NCBI GenBank assembly: GCA_025363655.1 | Contig: JANYDK010000040.1 | Span: forward strand, 62,001 to 126,000 | DNA: 64,000 nt | DNA from: Deltaproteobacteria bacterium | GTDB taxonomy: Bacteria; Myxococcota_A; Polyangia; Polyangiales; JADJMO01 | Direction of reading: 5' to 3' | Part shown: positions 8,955-17,403 of the stretch, piece after piece | Layout: each line of letters starts with the position of its first letter | Position numbering within the stretch: position 1 is the stretch's first letter | Notes under the pieces: model-generated | The model's input: the letters and a program-made list of their open reading frames with translations, nothing else | The model's database searches: none | Told to the model about the DNA's origin: nothing | Made by a program: the position numbers and the translations under genes

Positions 8955-9911
8955 TCAGTGCAAGAGGAACCACTTCACGCCCCGCGTCACCTCGAGGTGG
9001 AAGTGGTTCTGGTGCGGCTTGTTGTAGTTCGGCGTCAGCATCACGTTGAAGAGGCGGGCGTCGTAGGCGGCGCAGAGAATCTCCCGCAGCTCCTTGCCCT
9101 TCTTCGTCGCCGGCCAGGGCCCCGAGCCCTTGCCGCAGGTCTTCGCGCCGATCGCGCCGTGGAAGTCGTCGAGCACCGAGAGCTTCGTTCCGTCGGACTT
9201 CACCAACGTTCCGAGATCGATCGCCAACGCTGCCTCGTGCTGACTGCGCGCCTTCTTCGATTTCGCGTTCTTCGGCGGCGGTCGATACATGCTCATGTGC
9301 AGGCCTTCGACGACGTCGTGCGCCGCGAGAATCTTCGACAAATCATCGAGCGCGAGGACGAGCCGGCAATCGACGATTTCGTACTGCGACTTGGCGAGCT
9401 GCGCCGGCGTGCCCGGGCTGTGGAACGAGACGCCATGCAGCGGGCCGGTGAGGCGCAGCGGCCTGTCGACGCCTGCGACGGGCGTGGTCACTTCGACGAA
9501 GGAAATCTTGCGCTGCTTCAGGCGCGCGACGCACGCGTCACCCTTGAGCTCGCCATAGGCGATCGCCGGCGCCGTGCCGCCCTCGTAGACGAGCGGCGCG
9601 TCGGGGTTGTTCGCATCGATCGAAGGATCGGGCCCAGCGCCGAGCGTCGAGGGATCGTCGACGGCCTCGGGCCCACTCGACGCGCTCGTCGACGCAGCCA
9701 CGCTCGCAGTCGCGTCGGCGAATGGCGCGAGATCGGTCGGGGTCAACGCCACCTCGGGCAAGGTCGACGATGACGTCGCGGTTGCCGGTGTGCCGTTCGG
9801 ATCGGTCACGCTGGTCGCGTGCCGAAGATGGCGAGGTCCGGCGAGGCATCCCCATCCCAGCGTCATGCCGAGAGTGAACGCGAGTTGCGCGAGTTGGCAC
9901 GGACGAGCCAT
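8955..9911 (-). CDS. Lipoprotein with extensin-like / M15-type C-terminal domain
   Basis: About 318 residues from ATG 9911, chosen because MARPCQLAQLAFTLGMTLG leads to a lipobox-like WGC. The frame remains open to 10169, but that extension is His/Arg/Pro/Thr-rich and not protein-like. After a long Ser/Thr/Ala/Pro linker (to about residue 105) comes a domain matching the extensin-like C-terminal family, related to M15 zinc peptidases. It has a QHEAALAID block, where families of this type carry HxxGxAxD, and a terminal NHFHLEVT block with the metal-binding-type HxH. A role in peptidoglycan turnover in the periplasm is inferred. It is convergent with the small lipoprotein gene ending at 8898. 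Confidence 0.75.
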   Translation of the reverse strand: MARPCQLAQLAFTLGMTLGWGCLAGPRHLRHATSVTDPNGTPATATSSSTLPEVALTPTDLAPFADATASVAASTSASSGPEAVDDPSTLGAGPDPSIDANNPDAPLVYEGGTAPAIAYGELKGDACVARLKQRKISFVEVTTPVAGVDRPLRLTGPLHGVSFHSPGTPAQLAKSQYEIVDCRLVLALDDLSKILAAHDVVEGLHMSMYRPPPKNAKSKKARSQHEAALAIDLGTLVKSDGTKLSVLDDFHGAIGAKTCGKGSGPWPATKKGKELREILCAAYDARLFNVMLTPNYNKPHQNHFHLEVTRGVKWFLLH

Positions 9912-10252
9912 CGAGGACGAGCGTACTCCCGAAGTGCGAAAGGCCCAATTTCGAGCCGTTCGCTGCATGAGTGTGCAGTGGAGGCGTATGCGGGGGAATA
10001 GGGGAAGGGAGGTGGAGCGTCGTGAGGTGGTGAGGTGGTTCGTGCGGTGGTTGGGCGTGGGCGTTGGGCGCGTGCGTGGGTGCGAGCGCGTGCGCAGGTG
10101 CGGGCGATGTTGTCCGATCGGTTCGTCGATCGTGGCGAAGCTGTCGATCCTCGCGAAGGCGAAGGTCACCGAACGACTGTTCGAGCTCGATGCGACGGGA
10201 AAGACGTCGCCGATAGCCTGCTACTGACGCGTCCGCCCGGCTCGCATCATCA
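9912..10252. other. Intergenic region with a G-rich, strand-asymmetric stretch
   Basis: This gap lies upstream of the extensin-like lipoprotein and downstream of the beta-propeller gene. From about 9988 to 10110 the plus strand is almost free of pyrimidine runs and rich in GGTG, GGGCG and GGGTG words. Four GGG runs at 10053, 10059, 10066 and 10078, with loops of 3, 4 and 9 nt, fit a G-quadruplex pattern on the strand that is template for the downstream minus-strand gene. No convincing gene is present; frames across it are low-complexity. Confidence 0.4.
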
Positions 10253-11185
10253 TCACTTGATGACGACCGGCGCGCTGGTGGTCACGCCTGCGCCCCAGAA
10301 TCCGCCGGAGGGGCTGCCCTTGATCGTCACCTTGGTCGACTTCGCCGTCTTCAGATCGATTTGGTAGAGGTCGCCGGCCGACGAGAAGCCGTACATCACG
10401 CCGCCCCAATAGCCGACGCCCCAGAAGCCGCCGACGCCGGTGTCGCCGATGTCCTTGAGGACCTTGCCTGTCTTCGGATCGATCGTGACCACGTGGTCGC
10501 TGCCGCCGAAGCCGGTGCTGACGGTCGAGTAGACGGCGTCACCGATGATGCCGACCGAGTCGCCCGACGACGAGTAGCCGCTGCCGTAGCTGCCGAGCTT
10601 GGTCACCGTGGCGCTGCTCGCGCCGGTGGCGACGTCGACGCGATACCAGCCGCCGTCGAGGGCGACGCCGACGAGCACCTCTTTCAGCGGGTCGATGGTG
10701 CCGGCGGGGACGAAGGTGAGGCCGTTGAACTCAGTGGCGAGCGAGGCCAGTCGCGTGCAATGGACGCCTGATTTGTAGTCGATCTTGTAGAGCGTGTTGA
10801 ACGACACGCCGAACATCGCGCCGTCCTTGTCGAGGGCGATGTCGGTCATGTCGGTGACGGTGCCGCCCGCGGTGTTGCCGAACGCGCCGACGTTCGAGAG
10901 CTCGAGCGTCTTCGGATCGAGCTTGTAGAGCGTGTCGGCCGAGTGCGCGTAGATCGACGTGCCGCCGCCGGGAGGAGGCGAAACGACGTCACCGGAGACG
11001 TCGCCGAAGAGTCCGCCATCGCCTGGATCGGCGTCGCTGCCACCGTCGAAGACGAAGCCGCCATCGCCGCCGCCGTCGCCAGAGTCGAGCGACACGCCAT
11101 CACCGCCCTTGTCGCCGCTGGCGCCGCAGCCGATGGCCAATGAAGCGAGGGCGAAGGAGCACGCAGAGGAGAAGCGAGCGCGCAT
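10253..11185 (-). CDS. Beta-propeller-like surface lipoprotein
   Basis: About 310 residues. I place the start at ATG 11185 (MRARFSSACSFALASLAIGC), which gives a clean lipobox AIGC. The longer frame to 11260 would run through the aconitase terminator hairpin. After the lipid Cys a Gly/Asp-rich stalk (DSGDGGGDGG, DADPGDGG) leads to repeated blades such as LYKLDPKTLELSNV, LYKIDYKSG, VVTIDPKTGKV and LYQIDLKTAKS, typical of YVTN/PQQ-like propellers. It probably sits on the outer membrane or periplasmic face. Substrate or partner is unknown. The gene is same-strand downstream of aconitase but separated from it by a terminator. Confidence 0.7.
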   Translation of the reverse strand: MRARFSSACSFALASLAIGCGASGDKGGDGVSLDSGDGGGDGGFVFDGGSDADPGDGGLFGDVSGDVVSPPPGGGTSIYAHSADTLYKLDPKTLELSNVGAFGNTAGGTVTDMTDIALDKDGAMFGVSFNTLYKIDYKSGVHCTRLASLATEFNGLTFVPAGTIDPLKEVLVGVALDGGWYRVDVATGASSATVTKLGSYGSGYSSSGDSVGIIGDAVYSTVSTGFGGSDHVVTIDPKTGKVLKDIGDTGVGGFWGVGYWGGVMYGFSSAGDLYQIDLKTAKSTKVTIKGSPSGGFWGAGVTTSAPVVIK

Positions 11186-11213
11186 GCCCGAGAGGCTAGC
11201 AAACGGCTTCCAC

Positions 11214-11249
11214 AAAAACGCCGAAGGGGCAGGAATTCCGCCCCTCCGG
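11214..11249 (-). terminator. Intrinsic terminator of the aconitase gene
   Basis: Read on the minus strand, a 10-bp stem CCGGAGGGGC / GCCCCTTCGG (one G-U pair) with loop GGAATTCCT is followed after two bases by TTTTT. It lies about 50 nt past the aconitase stop and just upstream of the beta-propeller lipoprotein start. It separates the two transcription units and supports the shorter start for the lipoprotein. Confidence 0.8.
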
Positions 11250-11299
11250 TCACGATGCATCGAGACGTTATGAGACTGCGACGCGAGTGAACCTTCGTC

Positions 11300-13228
11300 T
11301 CAATGCGACGTGAACTTGAGCAGACCACCGGCGTTGATGATCTTGGCGCCGCGCGGGGTCGTCTGGGGGACGATCTCGAACGAGACGTTGCGGGTCTTGT
11401 TGAAGACGGTGAGGTTCTTCGCGCCATCGAGCGCAGCGCGGATGTCCTTCACCTCGAGCTCGTCGCCCATCGCCACTTTTTCGTAGTCGGCGACGTCCTT
11501 GAAGACGGCGGGAACGATGCCGAAGTTGATGAGGTTGGCGAGGTGGATGCGGGCGAAGCTGCGGACCAGCACCAAGCGAATTCCGAGGTAGAGGGGAGCG
11601 AGCGCCGCGTGCTCACGCGAGCTGCCCTGTCCGTAGTTGTCGCCGCCGACGATGACGCCGCCGTTCCATTCGCGCGCGCGCTTGAAGAACTCGGCGTCGA
11701 CCCGTGAGAAGACGAACTCGCTGATTTTCGGGACGTTCGAGCGATAGCGGAGGATGGTCGCGCCGGCCGGCATGATGTGGTCGGTCGAGATGTTGTCGCC
11801 GACCTTGAGCAGCACCTTTTGCGCGAGGACGTCGGGCATCGGGGTGAAGTCGGGGAGCGGCGCGATGTTCGGCCCCCGCACGACCTCGATCTTGGCGCTC
11901 GCTTCCGGCCCGATCGGCGCGACGAGGAGCGAGTCGTTGACCAGGTATTTCGACGGAGCGACGGCCGGCTGCGCGGCGATTCCGAGATCGCGCGGGTCGG
12001 TGATTTCGCCCTTGAGTGCGGTGGCGATGCTCGTCTCGACCGACGCCAGGTAGACCTGCGCGTCCTTGGTGCCCGAGCGGCCTTCGAAGTTGCGGTTGAA
12101 CGACCGCACCGAGACCGAGCCCGACGGCGGCGACTGGCCGTTGCCGATGCACGGACCGCACGACGACTCGAGGATGCGCGCGCCCGAGGCGATGAGATCG
12201 AAGAGCGTCTCTTCGCGGGCGATCATCTCGAAGACCTGCTTGCTGCCCGGCGTGACGGTGAGCGACGTGCCCGGAGAGACCTGCTTGCCCTTGAGCATGC
12301 GCGCGGCGTTGGTGAGGTCTTCGTAGCTCGAGTTGGTGCACGAGCCGATCGAGGCCTGCGCAGCCTTCAGGCCCTTCACTTCGCGGACCTTCTTCACGTT
12401 GTCCGGCGAGTGCGGGCACGCGATCATCGGCTCGAGCGTGTCGAGATTGATCTCGACCACTTCGTCGTACGTCGCGTCGGCATCCGCGGCCATCGGCTGG
12501 TACACGTCGCCACGGCCCTGCGCCTCGAGGTAGATCTTCGTCTGCTCGTCGCTCGGGAAGATCGACGTCGTCGCGCCCAGCTCTGCGCCCATGTTGGTGA
12601 TGGTGAAGCGGTGGGTGGCGGTGAGCGAGGCGACGCCTTCACCCGTGTACTCGAAGATGCGCCCGACGCCGCCCTTGACGGTGAGACGACGGAGCAGCTC
12701 GAGGATGACGTCTTTGCCGGCGACCCACGGCTGGAGCTTGCCGGTGAGCTTGACGCCGACGACCTTGGGGCAAGGGAGCGTGAAGGGGACGCCGGCCATC
12801 GCCATCGCGACGTCGAGCCCGCCGACGCCGACCGCGATCATCGCTAGCGCGCCGCAGGTCGGCGTGTGCGAGTCGGAGCCGAGGAGGATGTCGCCCGGAA
12901 CGGCGAAGCGCTCGCGGTGCACCTGGTGACAGATGCCGTTGCCCGGACGCGAGAACCACTCGCCGATGCGCGCGGCGACCGACTGCAGATAGCGGTGGTC
13001 GTCGGCGTTCTCGAAGCCGTCCTGGAGCATGTTGTGATCGACGTAGCTGACCGAGACCTTGGTCTTGATCCGGGGAACGCCCATCGCCTCGAACTGGAGG
13101 TGCGCCATCGTCCCGGTGGCGTCTTGGGTGAGCGTCTGATCGACGCGGACGCTGATTTCCTTGCCGGGGACGAGCTCGCCGGTGACGAGGTGTGCGGCAA
13201 GAATCTTCTGCGTGAGGTTTTGGCCCAT
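11300..13228 (-). CDS. acn: Aconitate hydratase
   Basis: Aconitase converts citrate to isocitrate in the TCA cycle using a [4Fe-4S] cluster. The 642-residue length fits the shorter aconitase class of many anaerobes, archaea and deltaproteobacterial lineages rather than the ~890-residue AcnA. Cluster ligands are visible as C297 (SCTNSS) and C357/C360 (SSCGPCIGNG). Other family blocks are LLGSDSHTPTCGALAMIAVG near the N-terminal third and the swivel-domain DNISTDHIMPAG and GSSREHAAL blocks near the C-terminus. A homoaconitase-type substrate cannot be excluded, but no lysine or leucine pathway genes are adjacent. The gene appears to be transcribed alone and ends in an intrinsic terminator. Confidence 0.93.
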   Translation of the reverse strand: MGQNLTQKILAAHLVTGELVPGKEISVRVDQTLTQDATGTMAHLQFEAMGVPRIKTKVSVSYVDHNMLQDGFENADDHRYLQSVAARIGEWFSRPGNGICHQVHRERFAVPGDILLGSDSHTPTCGALAMIAVGVGGLDVAMAMAGVPFTLPCPKVVGVKLTGKLQPWVAGKDVILELLRRLTVKGGVGRIFEYTGEGVASLTATHRFTITNMGAELGATTSIFPSDEQTKIYLEAQGRGDVYQPMAADADATYDEVVEINLDTLEPMIACPHSPDNVKKVREVKGLKAAQASIGSCTNSSYEDLTNAARMLKGKQVSPGTSLTVTPGSKQVFEMIAREETLFDLIASGARILESSCGPCIGNGQSPPSGSVSVRSFNRNFEGRSGTKDAQVYLASVETSIATALKGEITDPRDLGIAAQPAVAPSKYLVNDSLLVAPIGPEASAKIEVVRGPNIAPLPDFTPMPDVLAQKVLLKVGDNISTDHIMPAGATILRYRSNVPKISEFVFSRVDAEFFKRAREWNGGVIVGGDNYGQGSSREHAALAPLYLGIRLVLVRSFARIHLANLINFGIVPAVFKDVADYEKVAMGDELEVKDIRAALDGAKNLTVFNKTRNVSFEIVPQTTPRGAKIINAGGLLKFTSH

Positions 13229-13351
13229 GATCTTTCGCGCTCCAGAGGGGAAGGGGACGGCTTGTTAGGCCAATTCATGTAGGGCCGAAAGCCCCGCAAA
13301 CGAGCCCCGAAAAAGCGGGCAAACGGGAGCTGCCGAGCGGTTCGCGCGCGG

Positions 13352-14131
13352 TCAGTACCGGCAGGCGTGCGCGAGATCGATGTCGGCCTCCAGCTTGACG
13401 AACACGAGGTGCATCCGCGCACGAAGCTCGGGCGGGATCTCGTCTTCGCTCGTCGGTCCAGCGAGGAGGCCCCTGACGCCGAAGCGCTCCATGTCCGAAG
13501 GCGACATCGTGAAGAGGCCGGGCGAGCCGAAGTGTTCGTTGCCGACGCGGGTGATGCACTCGTTCACGCCGATGCGCGCGAAGAAGGCGTCCTGTCGCCG
13601 GATCATCGCCCGGAGATAGGTCTCGCCCTGCTCGTGGAGCTTCTTCGCTTCTTCGGGAGGGAGCTTCATCGAGTCGATCGACTTCTGCAGCTGCGTCTCG
13701 AAATCGCCTTGCCTGGCGCTGCCATGCCAGGCGACGACGGCAGCGGGGAGGATGGCCTTGCGCGGTGCCCCGAGGAACAAGTAGTTGGCGCAAGACGAGT
13801 TGCAGTAGCCCTGCACGACGACGGCGAGCCCGCGCTCGTGGACGAAATCACCGAAGTCCATGCCGACGTCGACCGAACCGCCGGGCGAGCGCACGAGGAG
13901 CGTCGTCGCGAGGCCGTCGTCTTCGCGCCTCAGCGCCTCGAGCCCATCGAGGGTGAGCTCACCGTCGTAGACGAGGGTCTCGTTCAGCCGACTGACGCGC
14001 GCGTCGTGACGACGAACGGGATTGGGTGGGGCAGGGGTCGAGCAGCCGAGCCCGACGACTCCGCCGCACACGCTGCCGACGACAGCGAGCGAGAGCGAGA
14101 TCGAGAGCGCCGAAAGGAGCTCGCGGACCAT
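13352..14131 (-). CDS. Exported ClpP/crotonase-fold protease-like lipoprotein
   Basis: A 259-residue protein beginning with a hydrophobic signal that ends GGVVGLGC (lipobox). The mature part has the ClpP-class layout: VRSPGGSVDVGMDFGDFV (glycine loop), QGYCNSSCANYLFLGA with the expected nucleophile Ser (S112 or S113), and AVVAWHGS with a candidate His (H136). This resembles the periplasmic ClpP-like proteins in which CxSxC precedes LFLxG. A regulatory ATPase would not be available outside the cytoplasm, so it would act alone. It is divergent from the erpA-like gene. Substrate unknown. Confidence 0.75.
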   Translation of the reverse strand: MVRELLSALSISLSLAVVGSVCGGVVGLGCSTPAPPNPVRRHDARVSRLNETLVYDGELTLDGLEALRREDDGLATTLLVRSPGGSVDVGMDFGDFVHERGLAVVVQGYCNSSCANYLFLGAPRKAILPAAVVAWHGSARQGDFETQLQKSIDSMKLPPEEAKKLHEQGETYLRAMIRRQDAFFARIGVNECITRVGNEHFGSPGLFTMSPSDMERFGVRGLLAGPTSEDEIPPELRARMHLVFVKLEADIDLAHACRY

Positions 14132-14264
14132 CTCTTTGGGCTAGCACCCATGGTCGCTCGGGGGCAGTCATCGGGAATCGCGGTTCCGGGGGGGTGGTCG
14201 AACCCTCGCGTATGCGTTAGGCTTCGCTGTCAGGGGAGAAATCGACCCTAGGAGAGCACGCGAC

Positions 14265-14588
14265 ATGATCAGCATGACCGAGAAGGCGTCCGAAAAAGTG
14301 AAGGAAATCGCGGTTGCCGAGGGCCTCGACGGCCAGGGGCTCCGCCTGCGCGTCGTCGGCGGTGGCTGCTCCGGCTTCACCTACGACCTCTATTTCGAGG
14401 ACAAGCCGACCGACATGGACGAGGAGTTCGAGTCGAACGGCGTCAAGCTGTTCATCGATCCGCTCAGCGCCCAGTACCTCGACGAGACGGAAATCGACTA
14501 CGTCGAAGGCCTCCACGGCTCGGGTTTCAAGTTCAACAACCCGAACGTCAAAGGCACCTGCGGCTGCGGCAGCTCGTTCTCTGCGTAG
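14265..14588 (+). CDS. erpA: A-type iron-sulfur cluster carrier (ErpA/IscA/HesB family)
   Basis: A 107-residue A-type carrier that delivers Fe-S clusters to apoproteins. The three conserved cysteines are C35 (GGGCSGF) and C99/C101 (GTCGCG), exactly in family spacing. TAGGAGAG lies 8 bp before the ATG. The whole protein is the family domain with no extension. The symbol erpA is a family-level choice; IscA would be equally compatible from sequence alone. No isc or suf genes are in the window. Likely clients nearby include aconitase and the large Fe-S oxidoreductase, but this is only inference. Confidence 0.9.
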   Translation: MISMTEKASEKVKEIAVAEGLDGQGLRLRVVGGGCSGFTYDLYFEDKPTDMDEEFESNGVKLFIDPLSAQYLDETEIDYVEGLHGSGFKFNNPNVKGTCGCGSSFSA

Positions 14589-14608
14589 TCGAGAAATAGA
14601 GCCAGAAA

Positions 14609-15616
14609 CTACTCCGCCGGCGCTGTTTTTTGCAGCGCGGCGAGCAGCCAGTTGCGGGCTCGCTTGTCGGTCGGATGGGCCGCCGCTGCCGCTCGTAGAG
14701 AGTCGGCGGCGGGGCCGTATTGCCCGAGGCGATAGAGCATCGCGCCGCGTCCGAGGTCGACGTCGTAGTCGCCGAGGAGCGGGTGCGTCTTTCCGGTAGG
14801 GTCGAGGAAGACGTCGAGCTCGGCCATGCGCTCGAGGTAGACGAGGCGACGACGATCGATCGCCGCATCGTGGGCGAGCGTGACGTCTTCGGGCCGAATC
14901 ACCGGATGGGAGACGAGGAAGGCGAGCAGGTTGTGGAGCTCGGCCGTGTCGAGAGGTAGCGTGGTCTGGCCGTAGCAAGCCGACGCCACCGTGTGATCGC
15001 AGTCGTCGAGCGAGAAGACGATCGACGTCCAGTGCAGCTTGTAGCGCGCGCGGAGGATGCTCGCCGGTACGTGCGGATGGAGGGCTTCGTCGATCCATCC
15101 ATTGCGCAGGAGCACGTCGATGAGCGCGCCCGAGAGGCGGTCGAGCTCGGGGGTGCGGCGGCCGATCTTGCCTGCCGCCGCGAGCTCGTCGAGGAACGAC
15201 TCGGCGTGACGGGCGCGGAGGTCGGCGAGCATCGCGGGGAGCTTGTCGCCGAAGGTGATGCGGGCGACGCCCATCGAAGAGCGGATTTCGCGCGTGAGGG
15301 CCTCGCGCTCGAAGTAGCTGCTCGAGGGATTGGTGACGGGCGCGGCGGCGGCTGCGAGGTTCCACTCGAGGAATGCGCTGCCGATCGCGCGCACCTCGGC
15401 GGGCGGCGGCTCTGCCTCGAGGCGCTTGGAAGTGGCGTGGTCCGCCGCGGCGATGCGAAGCGACGCACGCGAATCTTGGCTGGGAAGCGGCGGATCGAGT
15501 GGCTCGACCGGGCGCGTGGCCACGATCAGCTCGGCGGTGATGCCGAGCACCACGGCGGCGAAGGCGGTTGGCAAGAGGCGCGCGAGCTCTGCACGCAGGT
15601 TCTTCGGCGCGGACAT
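14609..15616 (-). CDS. Membrane-anchored protein with C-terminal TPR-like segment
   Basis: 335 residues from ATG 15616 (MSAPKNLRAELARLLP). The frame continues to 15946 with non-protein-like sequence overlapping the divergent gene, so I trim it. One N-terminal membrane helix (FAAVVLGITAELIV, about residues 18-33) anchors a mostly helical, probably periplasmic body. The C-terminus (YRLGQYGPAADSLRAAAAAH, then RARNWLLAALQ) resembles a single TPR hairpin pair. I recognise no named family. The end lies 20 bp from the convergent erpA-like stop. It is divergent from the outer-membrane barrel gene with only ~70 bp between starts, so the two may share a regulatory region. Confidence 0.65.
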   Translation of the reverse strand: MSAPKNLRAELARLLPTAFAAVVLGITAELIVATRPVEPLDPPLPSQDSRASLRIAAADHATSKRLEAEPPPAEVRAIGSAFLEWNLAAAAAPVTNPSSSYFEREALTREIRSSMGVARITFGDKLPAMLADLRARHAESFLDELAAAGKIGRRTPELDRLSGALIDVLLRNGWIDEALHPHVPASILRARYKLHWTSIVFSLDDCDHTVASACYGQTTLPLDTAELHNLLAFLVSHPVIRPEDVTLAHDAAIDRRRLVYLERMAELDVFLDPTGKTHPLLGDYDVDLGRGAMLYRLGQYGPAADSLRAAAAAHPTDKRARNWLLAALQKTAPAE

Positions 15617-15685
15617 TCGCCCCACGCTCTCCAAATGCGATGGGCCCGTCAACCCCGCCCTGGAGGATTCCGGTATTGTTCGCGC

Positions 15686-17374
15686 GTGAACTCTTGCTTG
15701 GCAGGCCTGCTCCGGAGCTCGGTGTGCTTCCCCATCGTGCTCGGGATGGCAGGCGTGGCGCGAGCGCAGACGAGCGCGCCCGAGCCACCTCCCGATGAAG
15801 CGACGCTCGAGGCCGAGTCGGCTGCGAAGAAACCCGAGTCCGCGCCGGACGCGTCGCCGATCGAGCTCGCGCACCTCCTGCTCGACGACGGTCGGAAGAA
15901 GTTCGCCGAGCTCGATCCGGAAGATCGCTTCCACATCGAGACGCACGGTGAATTCCAGCTACGCGGCGAGAGCGATTCGTCCTTGCCGCTGCAAGCGCCC
16001 ATCTCCGATCCGACCCTCCAGACGCTCGGGGCAAAGCAGTGGGGGACGACCTGGATCCGCGCGGCGGCGCAGCTCAGCGTCGGCGACACGCTGCGTCTCT
16101 TCACCCAGGTCGATCTCGTGCCGGGTTGGACCTTCGGTGACCTCACCCGAGGGGTCTCGGCTTCCGGCGACGGCCGCGACACCAACGTGACCGGGTACGC
16201 GCGGCTGCGGCAGGCGTACGTCGACTGGAAGACGCCGATCGGCGTCTTGCGGGTCGGTCAGATCGCGACGCATTGGGGGCTCGGGCTCCTCGCCAACGAC
16301 GGTGATCATGCGCTGCGCTTCGGCGACTACCGCAACGGCAGCTTGGTCGAGCGCGTCGCCTTCGCCACTCGACCTCTCGGCGAGGCGTCACACTTCACCA
16401 TCTCGCTCGCCGGCGATGCGGTGTTGCATGACGCGACCGCCAAGTGGACCGGTGGCGATCGCGCCTACCAAGGCGTCCTCGCCGCCTACTACGAGAAGGA
16501 CGAGACGTTCGTCGGCTTCTACGGCGTTCGTCGCGTCCATCAAGTGGCGGTCGACTCGTCGCTCGACGCCGGGCACATCCGCGTCTGGGTCGCCGACGTC
16601 GCCGCGCGCGGGGCCGTATCGGTCGGTGAGTCGGGCAACGTCTTCGCCTACGGCGGCGCAGAAATCGCTGCAATTTTCGGCAAAACCGACGCGATTCGGC
16701 CTTCACCCGAGGTGGTCGAGCAAAGCATCCGCCAGCTCGGTGCGCTCGTGCAAATCGGGCTCGTTCAGCGCGCGACGGCACGCGACGGCTCCACCTTCGG
16801 ACGCATCGCCTTCCAGCTCGACGGTGGCTATGCGAGCGGCGATGCCGATCCGTACGACGGCACCCTCAAGCGCTTCGCCTTCGACTCCAACGCGCAGGTC
16901 GGGCTCGTCCTCTTCCCCTACGCGTTGCACTACATGTCCGCGCGTGCAGCGACCAACGCGCTCGATCCTTCGCTCGGCGCGCGTGGGGTCCCGGGCTCGC
17001 GCTTTCTCGACTCGCGCGGCGGCGTCTTCGGCGCGCAGTTCCTCAACCCGACACTGATCGTGCGTCCGACGGCGCGCTTCGACGTCAAGCTCGGCGTCGT
17101 CGTCGCCGTCGCCACCGCCGACTTGGTCGATCCTTACCGCCTCGCGACGATCGGCAACGCGGTCAACTATCGAGGAGGCGACTCCCGCGCGCGCGATCTC
17201 GGCGTCGAGCTCGACTATGGCTTCGAGTGGCGCGTGCGCTTCTACAGATTCAACCTCGCCCAGCTCGGCTTCCAGGGCGGCGTCCTCTTTCCCGGACACG
17301 CGTTCGACGACGCGACCGGCGCGAGCATGAAGCCGCAGACTGTCATGCAAGGGCGCTTCGGGATGCAGTTTTAG
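15686..17374 (+). CDS. Outer-membrane beta-barrel (porin-like) protein
   Basis: About 562 residues from GTG 15686, chosen because VNSCLAGLLRSS... gives a good signal peptide with predicted cleavage after ARA (before QTSAPEP). The open frame upstream is antisense shadow. The mature protein has many alternating amphipathic strands with aromatic caps (RLFTQVDLVPGWTFGD, YARLRQAYVDWKTPIGVLRV, FDVKLGVVVAVATADL). It ends in QGRFGMQF, with the C-terminal Phe typical of Bam-dependent barrels. An extended N-terminal acidic stretch precedes the barrel. Transport substrate is unknown. It is 29 bp upstream of the VolA-like lipase gene on the same strand, so it may be co-transcribed and could help present or feed that lipoprotein. 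Confidence 0.75.
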   Translation: MNSCLAGLLRSSVCFPIVLGMAGVARAQTSAPEPPPDEATLEAESAAKKPESAPDASPIELAHLLLDDGRKKFAELDPEDRFHIETHGEFQLRGESDSSLPLQAPISDPTLQTLGAKQWGTTWIRAAAQLSVGDTLRLFTQVDLVPGWTFGDLTRGVSASGDGRDTNVTGYARLRQAYVDWKTPIGVLRVGQIATHWGLGLLANDGDHALRFGDYRNGSLVERVAFATRPLGEASHFTISLAGDAVLHDATAKWTGGDRAYQGVLAAYYEKDETFVGFYGVRRVHQVAVDSSLDAGHIRVWVADVAARGAVSVGESGNVFAYGGAEIAAIFGKTDAIRPSPEVVEQSIRQLGALVQIGLVQRATARDGSTFGRIAFQLDGGYASGDADPYDGTLKRFAFDSNAQVGLVLFPYALHYMSARAATNALDPSLGARGVPGSRFLDSRGGVFGAQFLNPTLIVRPTARFDVKLGVVVAVATADLVDPYRLATIGNAVNYRGGDSRARDLGVELDYGFEWRVRFYRFNLAQLGFQGGVLFPGHAFDDATGASMKPQTVMQGRFGMQF

Positions 17375-17403
17375 GCTCGATTTCTCATGGTCGGAGGCAG
17401 TCG

